Assembly: GCA_934464615.1 (NCBI GenBank)
Contig: CAKSKA010000002.1
Location: 124,001 to 188,000, forward strand
Direction of reading: 5' to 3'
DNA length: 64,000 nucleotides
DNA from: an uncultured Eubacteriales bacterium
GTDB lineage: Bacteria; Bacillota; Clostridia; Oscillospirales; Acutalibacteraceae
Position 1 is the first letter of the stretch. Each line of letters starts with the position of its first letter. The translations under genes and the position numbers were made by a program. Under the pieces are notes generated by a model. That model was not told the origin of the DNA and made no database searches. It saw nothing but the letters and a program-made list of their open reading frames with translations. Positions 8,511 to 17,006 of the stretch are shown here, piece after piece.

Positions 8511-9733
8511 AAAACCTCACCGTCCTTAACATCTTGTTTAACCATTACTTTGGCGGATATTTTTGCATTTTCGCCGATATTAAGATTATCGCCGACTACC
8601 GCAATGCCCCATCCGTCGCTGTCGCCGCATTCTTCCGGACTTTGTCCCACGGCTGCGTTTTTGCCCACAACGGCATTCTCCGCAATTATTGCGTAACGCA
8701 CTTTTGCGCCCGATTTTACCACTGCGCCCGGCATTACAAGCGAGTACTCAACGCAGGCGCCCTCCTCAATCGTTACATTTTCAAATATTACCGAATAGTC
8801 AAGTTTACCCGCAATTTCGCAGCCGTCGGTCACAAGAGAATTTTCCACATGCGCCGTATCGGCTATATACTGCGGCGGCAGGGATTCGGTACGGGAATAA
8901 ATTTTCCAGTTGTTGTCCGCTAAATTAAGGTCTATTTTGGGGTTAAGCAGGTCAAGGTTTGCGTCCCAAAGGGATTCCACCGTACCTACGTCCTTCCAAT
9001 AATCGTCAAAACGGTAAACCGTTAATTTTTCGCCGGAATCAAGCATTGCCGGTATAATATCTTTGCCGAAATCGTTGGAAGAATCGGGATTTTCCTCGTC
9101 TTTTGTCAAATAATAGCGCAATTTATCCCAGCTGAAAACATAAATGCCCATGGATGCGAGGGTGCTTTTCGGGTTTTTCGGTTTTTCCTCAAATTCGTAA
9201 ATTCTGCCGTTTTCGTCGGCGTTCATTATTCCGAAACGCGACGCTTCCTCTTTAGTTACGTTAAGTACGGCTATTGTTGCGGCAGAACCGCTTTCCCTGT
9301 GCTGTTTTATCATTTTGGAATAATCCATTTTATAAATATGGTCGCCGGACAAAATAAGCACATATTCGGGATCGTAACGCTCTATAAAATTAAGATTTTG
9401 GTAAATTGCATTTGCCGTGCCTTTGTACCAGTCGCCGCCCTTGCTTTTTTGGTAAGGCGGCAGAACATGCACGCCGCGACCGGCTCTGTCAAGGTCCCAC
9501 GGTTTGCCGGAACCTATATAATCGTTAAGCTCCAACGGCTGATACTGCGTAAGCACGCCCACGGTATCAATACCGGAATTAATACAATTTGAAAGCGGGA
9601 AGTCAATTATACGATATTTTGCCCCGTAAGGAACTGCGGGTTTTGCGATTTTTTGCGTCAGCACTCCGAGTCTGCTTCCCTGTCCGCCGGCAAGCAGCAT
9701 CGCAACACATTCTGTCTTTTTCAACGCGTCCAT
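8507..9733 (-). CDS. glgC: Glucose-1-phosphate adenylyltransferase, catalytic subunit
   Basis: GlgC makes ADP-glucose from glucose 1-phosphate and ATP, the committed step of glycogen synthesis. The 408-residue product shows the nucleotide loop 'LLAGGQGSRLGVLT', 'KPAVPYGAKYRIIDF', 'GTANAIYQN', 'LILSGDHIYKMDY' (metal-binding Asp) and 'FEEKPKNPKSTLASMGIYVF'. A C-terminal beta-helix follows. It is the second gene of the operon, 51 bp after glgB, and overlaps glgD by 4 bp. Confidence 0.97.
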   Translation of the reverse strand: MDALKKTECVAMLLAGGQGSRLGVLTQKIAKPAVPYGAKYRIIDFPLSNCINSGIDTVGVLTQYQPLELNDYIGSGKPWDLDRAGRGVHVLPPYQKSKGGDWYKGTANAIYQNLNFIERYDPEYVLILSGDHIYKMDYSKMIKQHRESGSAATIAVLNVTKEEASRFGIMNADENGRIYEFEEKPKNPKSTLASMGIYVFSWDKLRYYLTKDEENPDSSNDFGKDIIPAMLDSGEKLTVYRFDDYWKDVGTVESLWDANLDLLNPKIDLNLADNNWKIYSRTESLPPQYIADTAHVENSLVTDGCEIAGKLDYSVIFENVTIEEGACVEYSLVMPGAVVKSGAKVRYAIIAENAVVGKNAAVGQSPEECGDSDGWGIAVVGDNLNIGENAKISAKVMVKQDVKDGEVL

Positions 9734-9784
9734 CTCCCTGAAAAAATATTTGTTTTAAATTATATTATCGGCTTGTCTATTTTA

Positions 9785-11641
9785 TTACTTTTTAAGCTTG
9801 TAATAGGTAACCGACATTTTCGGAATTGTAAGCGATATCGAATTTTCATACCCGTGCATCGCCTTTTTTTCGCTTTTAACCGAACGCTTGCTGTCGGGTA
9901 CATCGCCGCCGAAAGACTGCCATGCGGTACACATTATCGGCTTATAGCTGCCCGCCGCCGGCACGCCTATGCGATAATTTTCCCTTGTTACAGGCACAAA
10001 ATTGCACACCGCAATAATTTCTTCTCCCGCTTTGTTTATACGGCGGAAGGCGATTATGCTTTGCGCACTGTCATCACTCGATATCCAGTTAAAGCCTTCC
10101 CAGGAATAGTCAATTTCCCACAACTCGCTTGAGTTAAGGTAAAGTTTGTTAAGCGTTTCGGTAAAATATTGCATTTGCCGGTGTTTTTCATAGTCAAGCA
10201 GCAGCCAATCAAGCTCCTGCGCATAGTTCCATTCAATAAACTGGGCAAACTCCTGTCCCATAAACATAAGTTTCTTGCCGGGGTGCGCCGTCATATATCC
10301 GAAAAACGCGCGCAGTCCGTCAAACTTCATATCGTAATCGCCCGGCATTTTATTTATAAGCGAGCATTTGCCGTGTACGACCTCATCATGCGAAACGGGC
10401 AGTATAAAATTTTCCGAAAAAGCGTAAAAGAAGGAAAACGTGAGGCAATTATGATTGTTTTTACGGAAAAGCGGATCAAGCGATACATAACGCAGCATAT
10501 CGTTCATCCAGCCCATATTCCATTTAAAATTAAAACCGAGTCCGCCGTCCTTCGGCGGCTTTGTAACCATTGGCCATGCGGTAGATTCCTCGGCAATCAT
10601 AAGCACATTGCCGCCTACCGAAAACGCAGCCTCGTTTACCCTGCGTAAAAGTTCAATCGCGTCAAGATTTTCCCTGCCGCCGTAATTATTCGGTATCCAC
10701 TCGCCGTCGCGTCTGCCGTAATCAAGATACAGCATTGACGCCACCGCATCCACGCGCAGTCCGTCCGCGTGGAATTCCTTTAACCAATAGCACGCGCTTG
10801 AAATAAGGAAATTCATAACCTGCACCTTGCCGTAATCAAACACGCAGGTGCCCCATTCCTTATGCTCGCCCTTTCTGGCGTCGGCATATTCGTAGCAGCA
10901 GCTGCCGTCAAATCGGTAAAGTCCGCATTCGTCTTTCGGGAAATGCGCCGGCACCCAGTCAAGTATTACGCCTATGCCGTTCTGGTGCATAATATCCACA
11001 AACTTCATAAAATCGTGCGGTGTACCGTAACGGGAAGTAGGTGCAAAATAACCCGTAACCTGATATCCCCAGGAACCGTCGAACGGATACTCGGTAACAG
11101 GCATAAGTTCCACATAGTTGTAGCCCATTTTTTTTGCGTACTTTGCAAGCTCGGCAGCGGCGGTAACGTAATCAAACACATTGCCGTCGGCATATCTGCG
11201 CCAGGAGCCCAAATGCACCTCGTAAATATTTACGGGGCTTTCGTAAATGTTTTTGTGTGCGCGCTCGCGCATCCAGTCGGCATCCGACCAAACATAACCC
11301 GACATATCATAAACCTTGGAACTGTTGCCGGGTGCGGTTTCAAAATGGCGCGCATACGGATCGCTTTTAAGGGTTAAGCTGCCGTCTGCGGCGGTTATTG
11401 CGTATTTATAGTTTTCGTACTGTTCTATGTCGTTTACAGTCGCTTCCCATATTCCGCCGTCAACTTTTTTCATGGGATTTGCTTTTTCGTCCCAACTGTT
11501 AAAGTCGCCCACAACGCTTACGGCTTTTGCCGCCGGCGCCCATACGCGAAACACGGCTTTTGTGCCTGTCGGGAAAGAGCCTAAAAATTCATATGCATTA
11601 TTACACAGCTTATTGCTGAAGTCGGTTAACTGTCTGTTCAT
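9785..11641 (-). CDS. glgB: 1,4-alpha-glucan branching enzyme
   Basis: This GH13 enzyme introduces alpha-1,6 branches into glycogen. The 618-residue product has an N-terminal CBM48-like domain ('GTKAVFRVWAPAAKAVSVVGDFN') and a catalytic barrel with 'DGLRVDAVASMLYLDYGR' (nucleophile Asp), 'VLMIAEESTAWP' (acid/base Glu) and 'LPVSHDEVVHGK' (third catalytic Asp). I chose the ATG at 11641 because GGGAGG lies 7 nt before it; the upstream in-frame codons are AT-rich leader. It is the first gene of the glycogen operon. Confidence 0.96.
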   Translation of the reverse strand: MNRQLTDFSNKLCNNAYEFLGSFPTGTKAVFRVWAPAAKAVSVVGDFNSWDEKANPMKKVDGGIWEATVNDIEQYENYKYAITAADGSLTLKSDPYARHFETAPGNSSKVYDMSGYVWSDADWMRERAHKNIYESPVNIYEVHLGSWRRYADGNVFDYVTAAAELAKYAKKMGYNYVELMPVTEYPFDGSWGYQVTGYFAPTSRYGTPHDFMKFVDIMHQNGIGVILDWVPAHFPKDECGLYRFDGSCCYEYADARKGEHKEWGTCVFDYGKVQVMNFLISSACYWLKEFHADGLRVDAVASMLYLDYGRRDGEWIPNNYGGRENLDAIELLRRVNEAAFSVGGNVLMIAEESTAWPMVTKPPKDGGLGFNFKWNMGWMNDMLRYVSLDPLFRKNNHNCLTFSFFYAFSENFILPVSHDEVVHGKCSLINKMPGDYDMKFDGLRAFFGYMTAHPGKKLMFMGQEFAQFIEWNYAQELDWLLLDYEKHRQMQYFTETLNKLYLNSSELWEIDYSWEGFNWISSDDSAQSIIAFRRINKAGEEIIAVCNFVPVTRENYRIGVPAAGSYKPIMCTAWQSFGGDVPDSKRSVKSEKKAMHGYENSISLTIPKMSVTYYKLKK

Positions 11642-11663
11642 GCCCCATCCTCCCTTTTTTATT

Positions 11664-11692
11664 ATTCTATCATTATTTTTTGCTATTTTCAA
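11664..11692 (-). promoter_or_regulatory. glg operon promoter
   Basis: Minus-strand TTGAAA (11692-11687), 17 bp, TAGAAT (11669-11664), about 23 bp upstream of the chosen glgB start. Confidence 0.6.
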
Positions 11693-11818
11693 TAGATTTT
11701 TTGTGAAATTTAAAATATTATAACAATTTTTTATATATGTTTTTTGTGTATTTTATATAAATTTCGAGTATTTTTGACACATCGGCGACAAATATCGGAA
11801 AATATTGGCAAAAAAATA

Positions 11819-11843
11819 AGTCCCGAACGGAATGTTCGGAACT
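11819..11843 (-). terminator. Terminator of rpsF-ssb-rpsR
   Basis: A 10-bp stem (one G-U pair) with a 5-nt loop is followed on the minus strand by TATTTTTTT. It lies about 45 bp after rpsR. Confidence 0.8.
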
Positions 11844-11858
11844 TAATTCTGCTGTTAA

Positions 11859-11889
11859 TAGCGTGACAGATTTGAGTCCTGTCATACTA
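11859..11889 (-). repeat. 31-bp palindromic repeat, copy 1
   Basis: On the minus strand it begins with the TAG stop codon of rpsR and reads as an imperfect hairpin (TGACAG/CTGTCA arms) around a T-arm-like centre. The same 31-bp unit, in the same orientation, occurs at 23892-23922 and 45338-45368. All three share plus-strand TAGCGTG at one end and a CATACTA/CACACTA end. Confidence 0.7.
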
Positions 11890-12129
11890 ATCGTTAACAT
11901 AAGGGATCAACGCAATCTGTCTTGCTCTCTTGATAGCTGTTGTAAGCTCTCTCTGGTGAGCGGCGCAGGTGCCTGTAGCGCGGCGCGGTAAAATCTTAGC
12001 ACGTTCCGATACAAACTTGCGAAGTTTTGCTATATCCTTATAATCAATGGTTTCGACACGATCTGCACAGAAGTGGCAAATTTTTCTGCGCGGTCTTCTT
12101 GCACGGGACATCTTATCGTTCTTTTCCAT
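11887..12129 (-). CDS. rpsR: 30S ribosomal protein S18
   Basis: The 80-residue protein is an S18 with the basic start 'RARRPRRKICHFCADRVETIDYKD', a CxxC pair, and 'ILPRRATGTCAAHQRELTTAIKRARQIALIPYV'. S18 binds the small-subunit platform next to S6. It is the last gene of the conserved rpsF-ssb-rpsR operon and is followed by a palindromic repeat that overlaps its stop codon, then a terminator. Confidence 0.98.
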   Translation of the reverse strand: MEKNDKMSRARRPRRKICHFCADRVETIDYKDIAKLRKFVSERAKILPRRATGTCAAHQRELTTAIKRARQIALIPYVND

Positions 12130-12152
12130 TTTTAAGCCTCCTTAATTGAAAA

Positions 12153-12587
12153 TTAAAACGGCAAATCATCATCGGAGTTGTTGTCCAACTCAACAAATTC
12201 ATTAGCCGAGGCGTTGCTGAAAGAAGCGGCGCCGTTATCGTTACCTCCGGTTACCGGTGCGCTGTCGCGCTTTGATTCAACAAACTGGACGTTGTTTGCA
12301 ATAACCTCAAACGCGGTCCTGTTTTTGCCGGTATCCTTGTCCAAATATTTACGGGTTTGGATTGAGCCCTCAATTCCTATCATACTGCCTTTGCTGAAAT
12401 ACTTTGTAACAAATTCGGCAGTCTGACGCCAGGCGACTATGTTTATAAAATCCGCCTGACTTTCCTCGCCTGCTTTATAGCGGCGGTTTACGGCAATGGA
12501 GAAAGATGTTACCGGAGTGTTGTTAGATGTATAACGAAGTTCCGGATCGGCAGTAAGTCTGCCGGTTAAAACAACCAAATTAAACAT
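12153..12587 (-). CDS. ssb: Single-stranded DNA-binding protein
   Basis: The 144-residue SSB has an N-terminal OB fold ('MFNLVVLTGRLTADPELRYTSNNTPVTSFSIAVNR', 'DFINIVAWRQTAEFVTKYFSKGSMIGIEGSIQTRKY'). A disordered Asn/Ser/Asp-rich linker leads to the acidic tip 'DDDLPF' that recruits replication and repair partners. It sits between rpsF and rpsR as in most Firmicutes. Confidence 0.98.
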   Translation of the reverse strand: MFNLVVLTGRLTADPELRYTSNNTPVTSFSIAVNRRYKAGEESQADFINIVAWRQTAEFVTKYFSKGSMIGIEGSIQTRKYLDKDTGKNRTAFEVIANNVQFVESKRDSAPVTGGNDNGAASFSNASANEFVELDNNSDDDLPF

Positions 12588-12600
12588 TTATACTTCCTCC

Positions 12601-12885
12601 TTATTTCTTTATAACCATAGCGCGCAGAACGCCGTCTGTAATACGGGCAATACGCTCAAGCTCTGCCGGAAATTCCGGAGCAGAAGCAAAGGTTACGAAA
12701 ACATAATAACCGTCTGTTTCGTAGTTGATGGGGAACGCAAGTTTTCTCTTGCCCCAATCATCAACATTTTCAACGGTAGCGTTTTCTTCGATCAGCGCCT
12801 TAAACTTTTCATTTAAAGCAGCTACTGCTTCGTCACCCGCTTTAACGGAGAAAACGAAAGCAACCTCATACTTATTAGTTACCAT
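12601..12885 (-). CDS. rpsF: 30S ribosomal protein S6
   Basis: The 94-residue S6 has the typical ferredoxin-like pattern: 'NKYEVAFVFSVKAGDEAVAAL' and 'NVDDWGKRKLAFPINYETDGYYVFVTF'. It is the first gene of the operon, with a strong GGAGG ribosome site and a consensus promoter. Its leader contains a hairpin that may be the S6:S18 autoregulatory site. Confidence 0.97.
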   Translation of the reverse strand: MVTNKYEVAFVFSVKAGDEAVAALNEKFKALIEENATVENVDDWGKRKLAFPINYETDGYYVFVTFASAPEFPAELERIARITDGVLRAMVIKK

Positions 12886-12914
12886 TTTGTTGCACCTCCT
12901 TATGGCCTTTAATG

Positions 12915-12936
12915 GCTTTATTCCTTTGAATAAAGC
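12915..12936 (-). promoter_or_regulatory. Hairpin in rpsF leader, possible S6:S18 binding motif
   Basis: A perfect 9-bp stem with a 4-nt loop lies in the transcribed leader, with a CCG trinucleotide about 20 nt upstream of it on the minus strand. The known S6:S18 leader motif has a hairpin with a conserved CCG, but the match here is only approximate. Confidence 0.4.
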
Positions 12937-12972
12937 AAGGAAGCTCTTGACGCACGGTCAATAGCACACATC

Positions 12973-13001
12973 ATTATATCAGTATTTTTTTTATAAGTCA
13001 A
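12973..13001 (-). promoter_or_regulatory. rpsF operon promoter
   Basis: Minus-strand TTGACT (13001-12996), 17 bp, TATAAT (12978-12973): near-consensus sigma-A promoter. Confidence 0.75.
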
Positions 13002-13019
13002 TAGTTTTTTATGCTGCTT

Positions 13020-14378
13020 TTATTTTATCGGCGTCTCGCCGTTTTCCCGTGCCGCAAGCGGTCTTACCGCAATGTAGCATATCCACACAAGCAGTGCGGT
13101 AAAAAGCCAGGAAAGCGGAAAAACAAGGTAGAGCATATGAAGCGACCGACGCGCTTTAAATACGGTACAAATCCACACAATACGGAAAACGCAGGTGCCG
13201 ACCACCGTGCTTGCCGCCGGTAAAACGGCGCGTCCCGTACCGCGCAAAACCGCCGCGGGAATTTCGTATATACCGCATATCCATTCCAAAATAAGTATTT
13301 GCATAATCCGTATTCCCGCATTTTCGATAACCGCAGCCTCGGTAGAGAAAAGGCCGGCGAAAAATCCGCGGAACACCACTACCGGCAAAACCGAAACAAA
13401 ACCGAAAGCAAGGGAAAACGCAAGGCACAGCCAAAATATCTTTTTACAGCGTTTTATTTGACCTGCCGCGTAATTCTGCCCCACAAATGTTGTGACGGTT
13501 TGAGCAAAAGCCGTAATTATGTAATAGGTAAAATACTCGAAGTTTACGGCGATGGTACTGCCGGCAATAACATTTGCGCCGAATATATTTACCGACGCCT
13601 GTACAAATATGTTTGCAAAGCAGAACACGGCGCCCTGTATGGCGGACGGCACGCCGATTTTAAGTATTTCGCCCGTATATTCCCCGACAAGCCGCACGTT
13701 TTTAAACGTTAAGCGGAACATATCGTCCTTATGCAGCCTGTAAAGCACCATAGCCGCAGAAAGCACATTTGATATATCGGTTGCAATGGCAACGCCCGCC
13801 ACTCCCAAATGAAATACAATTACAAAAAGCAAATTAAGCAGCACGTTTGCCACACCGGAAATTACAAGTGCAACAAAGGGATAGCGGCTGTCGCCGCGGG
13901 CACGCAAAGCCGCTGCGCCGAAGTCGTACAACAGCAAAAACGGATAACCGATAAGATAAATACGCAAATAAGCCTGTGCCTGCGGAAATATTCCCTGCGG
14001 CGTTTTTATCATTCGCAGCAACGGGGCGGCAACAGCCTGTCCGCAGATAAGTCCTGCGGCACCGACAATTAACGCCAAAATAACCGATGTACCGACAACA
14101 GCCGGAATGTCCTGCGTCTGACGTTTGCCTATGCGGTTTGCTATAAGTACGTTAGCACCGATTGTAAGTCCGGAAGAAAGGGTTACTATAAACGCCACAA
14201 TCTCGGTATTTGTACCTACTGCCGCAAGTGCGTCGGCATTATCAAAATAGCCGACAATAGACGTATCGGCGGCATTAAACAACTGTTGAATAATACTGCT
14301 TAGCGCAATGGGCAGCGTAAACAGCAGCATCTTTTTTACAAGCGAGCCGTGAAGCATATCTATATTCTTTCCCGTCAA
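13020..14378 (-). CDS. MATE family efflux transporter
   Basis: A multidrug/toxin extrusion (MATE) type exporter with about 12 hydrophobic segments; drug or metabolite efflux driven by an ion gradient is inferred. The family-typical start 'TGKNIDMLHGSLVKKMLLFTLPIALSS' and 'QQLFNAADTSIVGYF' are clear. The start is uncertain: a TTG at 14378 gives the usual family N-terminus, and an ATG lies at 14357. The extra upstream in-frame sequence is not convincing. It is divergent from a LysR regulator with overlapping promoters, so it is a probable target of that regulator. Confidence 0.88.
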   Translation of the reverse strand: MTGKNIDMLHGSLVKKMLLFTLPIALSSIIQQLFNAADTSIVGYFDNADALAAVGTNTEIVAFIVTLSSGLTIGANVLIANRIGKRQTQDIPAVVGTSVILALIVGAAGLICGQAVAAPLLRMIKTPQGIFPQAQAYLRIYLIGYPFLLLYDFGAAALRARGDSRYPFVALVISGVANVLLNLLFVIVFHLGVAGVAIATDISNVLSAAMVLYRLHKDDMFRLTFKNVRLVGEYTGEILKIGVPSAIQGAVFCFANIFVQASVNIFGANVIAGSTIAVNFEYFTYYIITAFAQTVTTFVGQNYAAGQIKRCKKIFWLCLAFSLAFGFVSVLPVVVFRGFFAGLFSTEAAVIENAGIRIMQILILEWICGIYEIPAAVLRGTGRAVLPAASTVVGTCVFRIVWICTVFKARRSLHMLYLVFPLSWLFTALLVWICYIAVRPLAARENGETPIK

Positions 14379-14450
14379 CTGAAACTCAGACAAAACCGCA
14401 AAACCGAAACACCTGCGGTTTTCGTCCGATTTCCCCCTTTCAAAACAATC

Positions 14451-14479
14451 TTGAACTATTATACACAAGATGATATAAT
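14451..14479 (+). promoter_or_regulatory. LysR promoter in the divergent MATE/LysR region
   Basis: TTGAAC (14451-14456), 17 bp, TATAAT (14474-14479). A minus-strand TATAAT at 14463-14458 lies inside the same interval, so the divergent promoters overlap. A TTATA-N10-TATAA dyad here could be the LysR site. Confidence 0.6.
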
Positions 14480-14531
14480 AACAAAAGCGAATATTACCGA
14501 TTAAATGTATCGAAAAAAGGAATACAAGATT

Positions 14532-15413
14532 ATGGACAATCATTTATCAAAATATCTGGCATTTGTAAGGACGGTGGAAACGGGCAGTTTTACAAAAGCC
14601 GCACGGGATTTGAATTACGCACAGTCGTCCGTAAGTAAAATGATTGCGGATTTGGAAAGCGATTGGGGCGTTACTTTGCTTGAGCGCAGCCGCAGCGGCG
14701 TTTATCCGACATCCGCCGGAAAACAGATTTTACCGCTTGCGCGCAGAATACTTAACGATTACCGCGAGCTTGAAGGCTGCATAAATCAAATAAACGGAAT
14801 TAAGACCGGCACCATACGCATAGGCACCTTTGCAAGCACGGCAATTAACTGGCTGCCCAATATATTTGCGCGCTTTCAAAAAGATTACCCAGATATTGAA
14901 TACGAAATGCTGCTGGGGGACTATGACGAAGTTGAGCAGTGGATAGAGGACGGCCGTGCGGACTGCGGATTTTTGCGTTTGCCCGCCAAGCATAACTTTG
15001 ACACCGTAACGCTTAAAAAAGACGAATACAAAGTGGTTTTGCCGACCGGACACCCATTAGCACAAAGCAAGACCGTTAAATTAACCGACCTTGACGGACA
15101 GCCGTTTTTGCTTTTGGAGCGCGGCGGAAAGACCGATATTTCAAAACTGCTTGAAAAAAACGGAGTGCATCCTAAAATACGCTTTACAACGTGGGAGGAC
15201 TTTGCAATTATGGCAATGGCGGAAAAGGGGCTGGGTATAGGTATTTTGCCGGCTATGATTCTAAAACGCATACCCTACAAAATAGAAATACGTTCACTCG
15301 ATCCGCCATGTTTCAGGGAAATAGGTCTTGCAGTTAAGGACCTTAACAGAATTACGCCGGCAACGCAAATGTTTATTAAATATATGCAATACAGGGAAAT
15401 CCTGACCGAATGA
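14532..15413 (+). CDS. LysR family transcriptional regulator
   Basis: The 293-residue protein has an N-terminal winged helix-turn-helix (residues 3-60: 'YLAFVRTVETGSFTKAARDLNYAQSSVSKMIADLE') and a C-terminal periplasmic-binding-like effector domain. The ATG at 14532 is preferred over 14505 because AAAGGA lies at proper distance and the family normally starts right before this helix. It is divergent from the MATE exporter and probably controls it in response to an unknown ligand. A shared terminator separates it from spoIIID. Confidence 0.93.
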   Translation: MDNHLSKYLAFVRTVETGSFTKAARDLNYAQSSVSKMIADLESDWGVTLLERSRSGVYPTSAGKQILPLARRILNDYRELEGCINQINGIKTGTIRIGTFASTAINWLPNIFARFQKDYPDIEYEMLLGDYDEVEQWIEDGRADCGFLRLPAKHNFDTVTLKKDEYKVVLPTGHPLAQSKTVKLTDLDGQPFLLLERGGKTDISKLLEKNGVHPKIRFTTWEDFAIMAMAEKGLGIGILPAMILKRIPYKIEIRSLDPPCFREIGLAVKDLNRITPATQMFIKYMQYREILTE

Positions 15414-15433
15414 ATGTGTTTTATTATAAAAGC

Positions 15434-15466
15434 AATCGGCGGCAAACATTAAGTTTGCCGCCGATT
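15434..15466. terminator. Bidirectional terminator between LysR gene and spoIIID
   Basis: Perfect 14-bp arms at 15434-15447 and 15453-15466 with a 5-nt loop, between convergent genes. Confidence 0.75.
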
Positions 15467-15487
15467 TGTATAAGGAACGATTTTTTC

Positions 15488-15736
15488 TTACTCTCCCTTG
15501 TATTTTCTGCGCGTCGCCATACCTCCGCGCAAATGCCTTTCGCTTTTATTCTTCTCCAAAACTTTTTTCACCTGTAAATAAAGCGACGGCTGTATATGGC
15601 TCAGCCTTTCGGTAACATCCTTATGTACGGTGGATTTGCTTACGCCGAATTTTTTACCTGCTGCGCGCACGGTAGATCCGGTTTCTATTATATATTCGCC
15701 GAGAATTACCGATCTGTCTTTCTGCTGTTCTAACAT
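15488..15736 (-). CDS. spoIIID: Sporulation transcriptional regulator SpoIIID
   Basis: SpoIIID is the small mother-cell DNA-binding protein that adjusts the sigma-E regulon and helps switch to sigma-K. The 82-residue product is family length. Its helix-turn-helix is 'STVRAAGKKFGVSKSTVHKDVTERL' (about residues 21-45), followed by 'LRGGMATRRKYKGE', the basic C-terminal region used for DNA contact. Its 5' part and 105 bp of upstream DNA are duplicated at 18534-18753. Confidence 0.95.
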   Translation of the reverse strand: MLEQQKDRSVILGEYIIETGSTVRAAGKKFGVSKSTVHKDVTERLSHIQPSLYLQVKKVLEKNKSERHLRGGMATRRKYKGE

Positions 15737-15841
15737 ACTCTCTCCCCTTACAAGGTGTTGTAGTCTTTGTAAAAGAATATGCGTACAGCCGCGGTTTTAG
15801 TATTAAATTTATTGTATATCGGCAATTGCAGGCCGAATTAT
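15622..15841. repeat. 220-bp direct repeat, copy 1 (5' half of spoIIID and its upstream region)
   Basis: Identical to 18534-18753 except for one base (15833 C versus 18745 A). It covers codons 1-38 of spoIIID and 105 bp upstream. The two copies are 2912 bp apart and bracket AT-rich foreign-looking DNA. Confidence 0.95.
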
Positions 15842-15974
15842 GTCGTTCTCAAGTCCCGACACAGAGCTGCCGCGATCCGCCTCGTAGTCCGCTTTCGTGC
15901 CGAGGTCGTTCCAAAGAATTTTTTCAAGTTCTTTTATATCATCTGCGGTCATCGGAATATTATTTTTCAGTTTT
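15842..15974 (-). pseudogene. Remnant of a type I restriction enzyme HsdR 3' end
   Basis: Minus-strand translation gives about 44 residues including 'MTADDIKELEKILWNDLGTKADY', similar to the C-terminal helix of HsdR-type (type I R-M) subunits as I remember them. The frame is preceded by an in-frame TGA and loses similarity at the junction with the 220-bp repeat, ending at a stop inside the repeat (15809-15811). No hsdM, hsdS or rest of hsdR is present, so it is a scar. Confidence 0.6.
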
Positions 15975-15977
15975 CAC

Positions 15978-17006
15978 TTATGAAATAGATTTAATTAATT
16001 GATCAATATCATCTTCACTACTGCTCCAACTGGTACAAAAACGCACACATACATGATCTTCATCTACAATATGATCAAATTCATAAATGAAATTTTCCGC
16101 AAGTTTTTCTGCCAGTTCATTTGTAAGAACTACAAAAATCTGGTTTGTAGGACTGTCCATATATAAAGGAATTGAAGCATTTACAAAGCCCTGCTTTAAT
16201 TTTGCAGCTAATTTATCGGCATGTTTTGCAAGTTTAAAATAAAGACCGTCTTTAAATAATGTATAAAACTGTACACCGAGCAGCCAGCCTTTTGCAAGAA
16301 TTCCTCCGCTTTGTTTCATATAAGTACGAAAATGATCCCGTAAATCTTTATTTACAATCACAAGTGCCTCACCAAACAAAGCACCGCACTTCGTGCCACC
16401 GATATAAAATACATCAGCAATTCTGGCAAGATCTTCTAATGTAACATCGCACCCGTTGCATGAAAGCCAATATCCCAGTCTTGCACCATCAATATACAGA
16501 TACATATGATATTGATCACATACTTTGCGGATCTCCAAAAGTTCCTTTTTGCTATAAACAGTTCCATATTCAGACGGAGAAGACAAAAACACAAGCTTCG
16601 GTGCAGTCAGAAATTCTGCTTCACCGTGATCATAATAATGAGAAGCCGTTTGTTTGATTGCCTCTGCTGTTAATTTTCCTTCTTTTGCAGGGAGAGACAA
16701 TATTTTGTGTCCGGTATGTTCAATCGAGCCTGCTTCGTGATGATTGATATGTCCATTCAAGGCACAGATCACACTTTCATAAGGGCGTAAGGCTGCTGTA
16801 ATCACTGTAATATTTGCAGGTGTTCCCCCAACCATAAAATGAATATCAACATCTGCTGTACCAAGATATTTCCGAATCTCATATGCCCCTTTTTGACACC
16901 ATTCATCATCACCATATCCGGCATAAGAAGATTCGTTAATTTCCTGAAGTGCCTGAATAATAGAATTATGGGCACCATGATTATAATCATTGTTAAAACG
17001 TATCAT
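15978..17006 (-). CDS. Threonine aldolase family PLP enzyme
   Basis: The 342-residue protein belongs to the low-specificity threonine aldolase / beta-eliminating lyase family (fold-type I PLP). These enzymes typically cleave threonine or allo-threonine to glycine and acetaldehyde. Visible signatures: 'FMVGGTPANITVITAAL', 'NHHEAGSIEHTGHKI' (His stacking on PLP), 'YIDGARLGYWLSCNG' (PLP-binding Asp and substrate Arg) and 'FYIGGTKCGALFGEA' with the Schiff-base Lys. Codon use is more AT-rich than that of flanking genes. The start overlaps the stop of a 42-residue ORF, suggesting coupling. It lies in the repeat-bounded segment and is probably acquired. Confidence 0.88.
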   Translation of the reverse strand: MIRFNNDYNHGAHNSIIQALQEINESSYAGYGDDEWCQKGAYEIRKYLGTADVDIHFMVGGTPANITVITAALRPYESVICALNGHINHHEAGSIEHTGHKILSLPAKEGKLTAEAIKQTASHYYDHGEAEFLTAPKLVFLSSPSEYGTVYSKKELLEIRKVCDQYHMYLYIDGARLGYWLSCNGCDVTLEDLARIADVFYIGGTKCGALFGEALVIVNKDLRDHFRTYMKQSGGILAKGWLLGVQFYTLFKDGLYFKLAKHADKLAAKLKQGFVNASIPLYMDSPTNQIFVVLTNELAEKLAENFIYEFDHIVDEDHVCVRFCTSWSSSEDDIDQLIKSIS

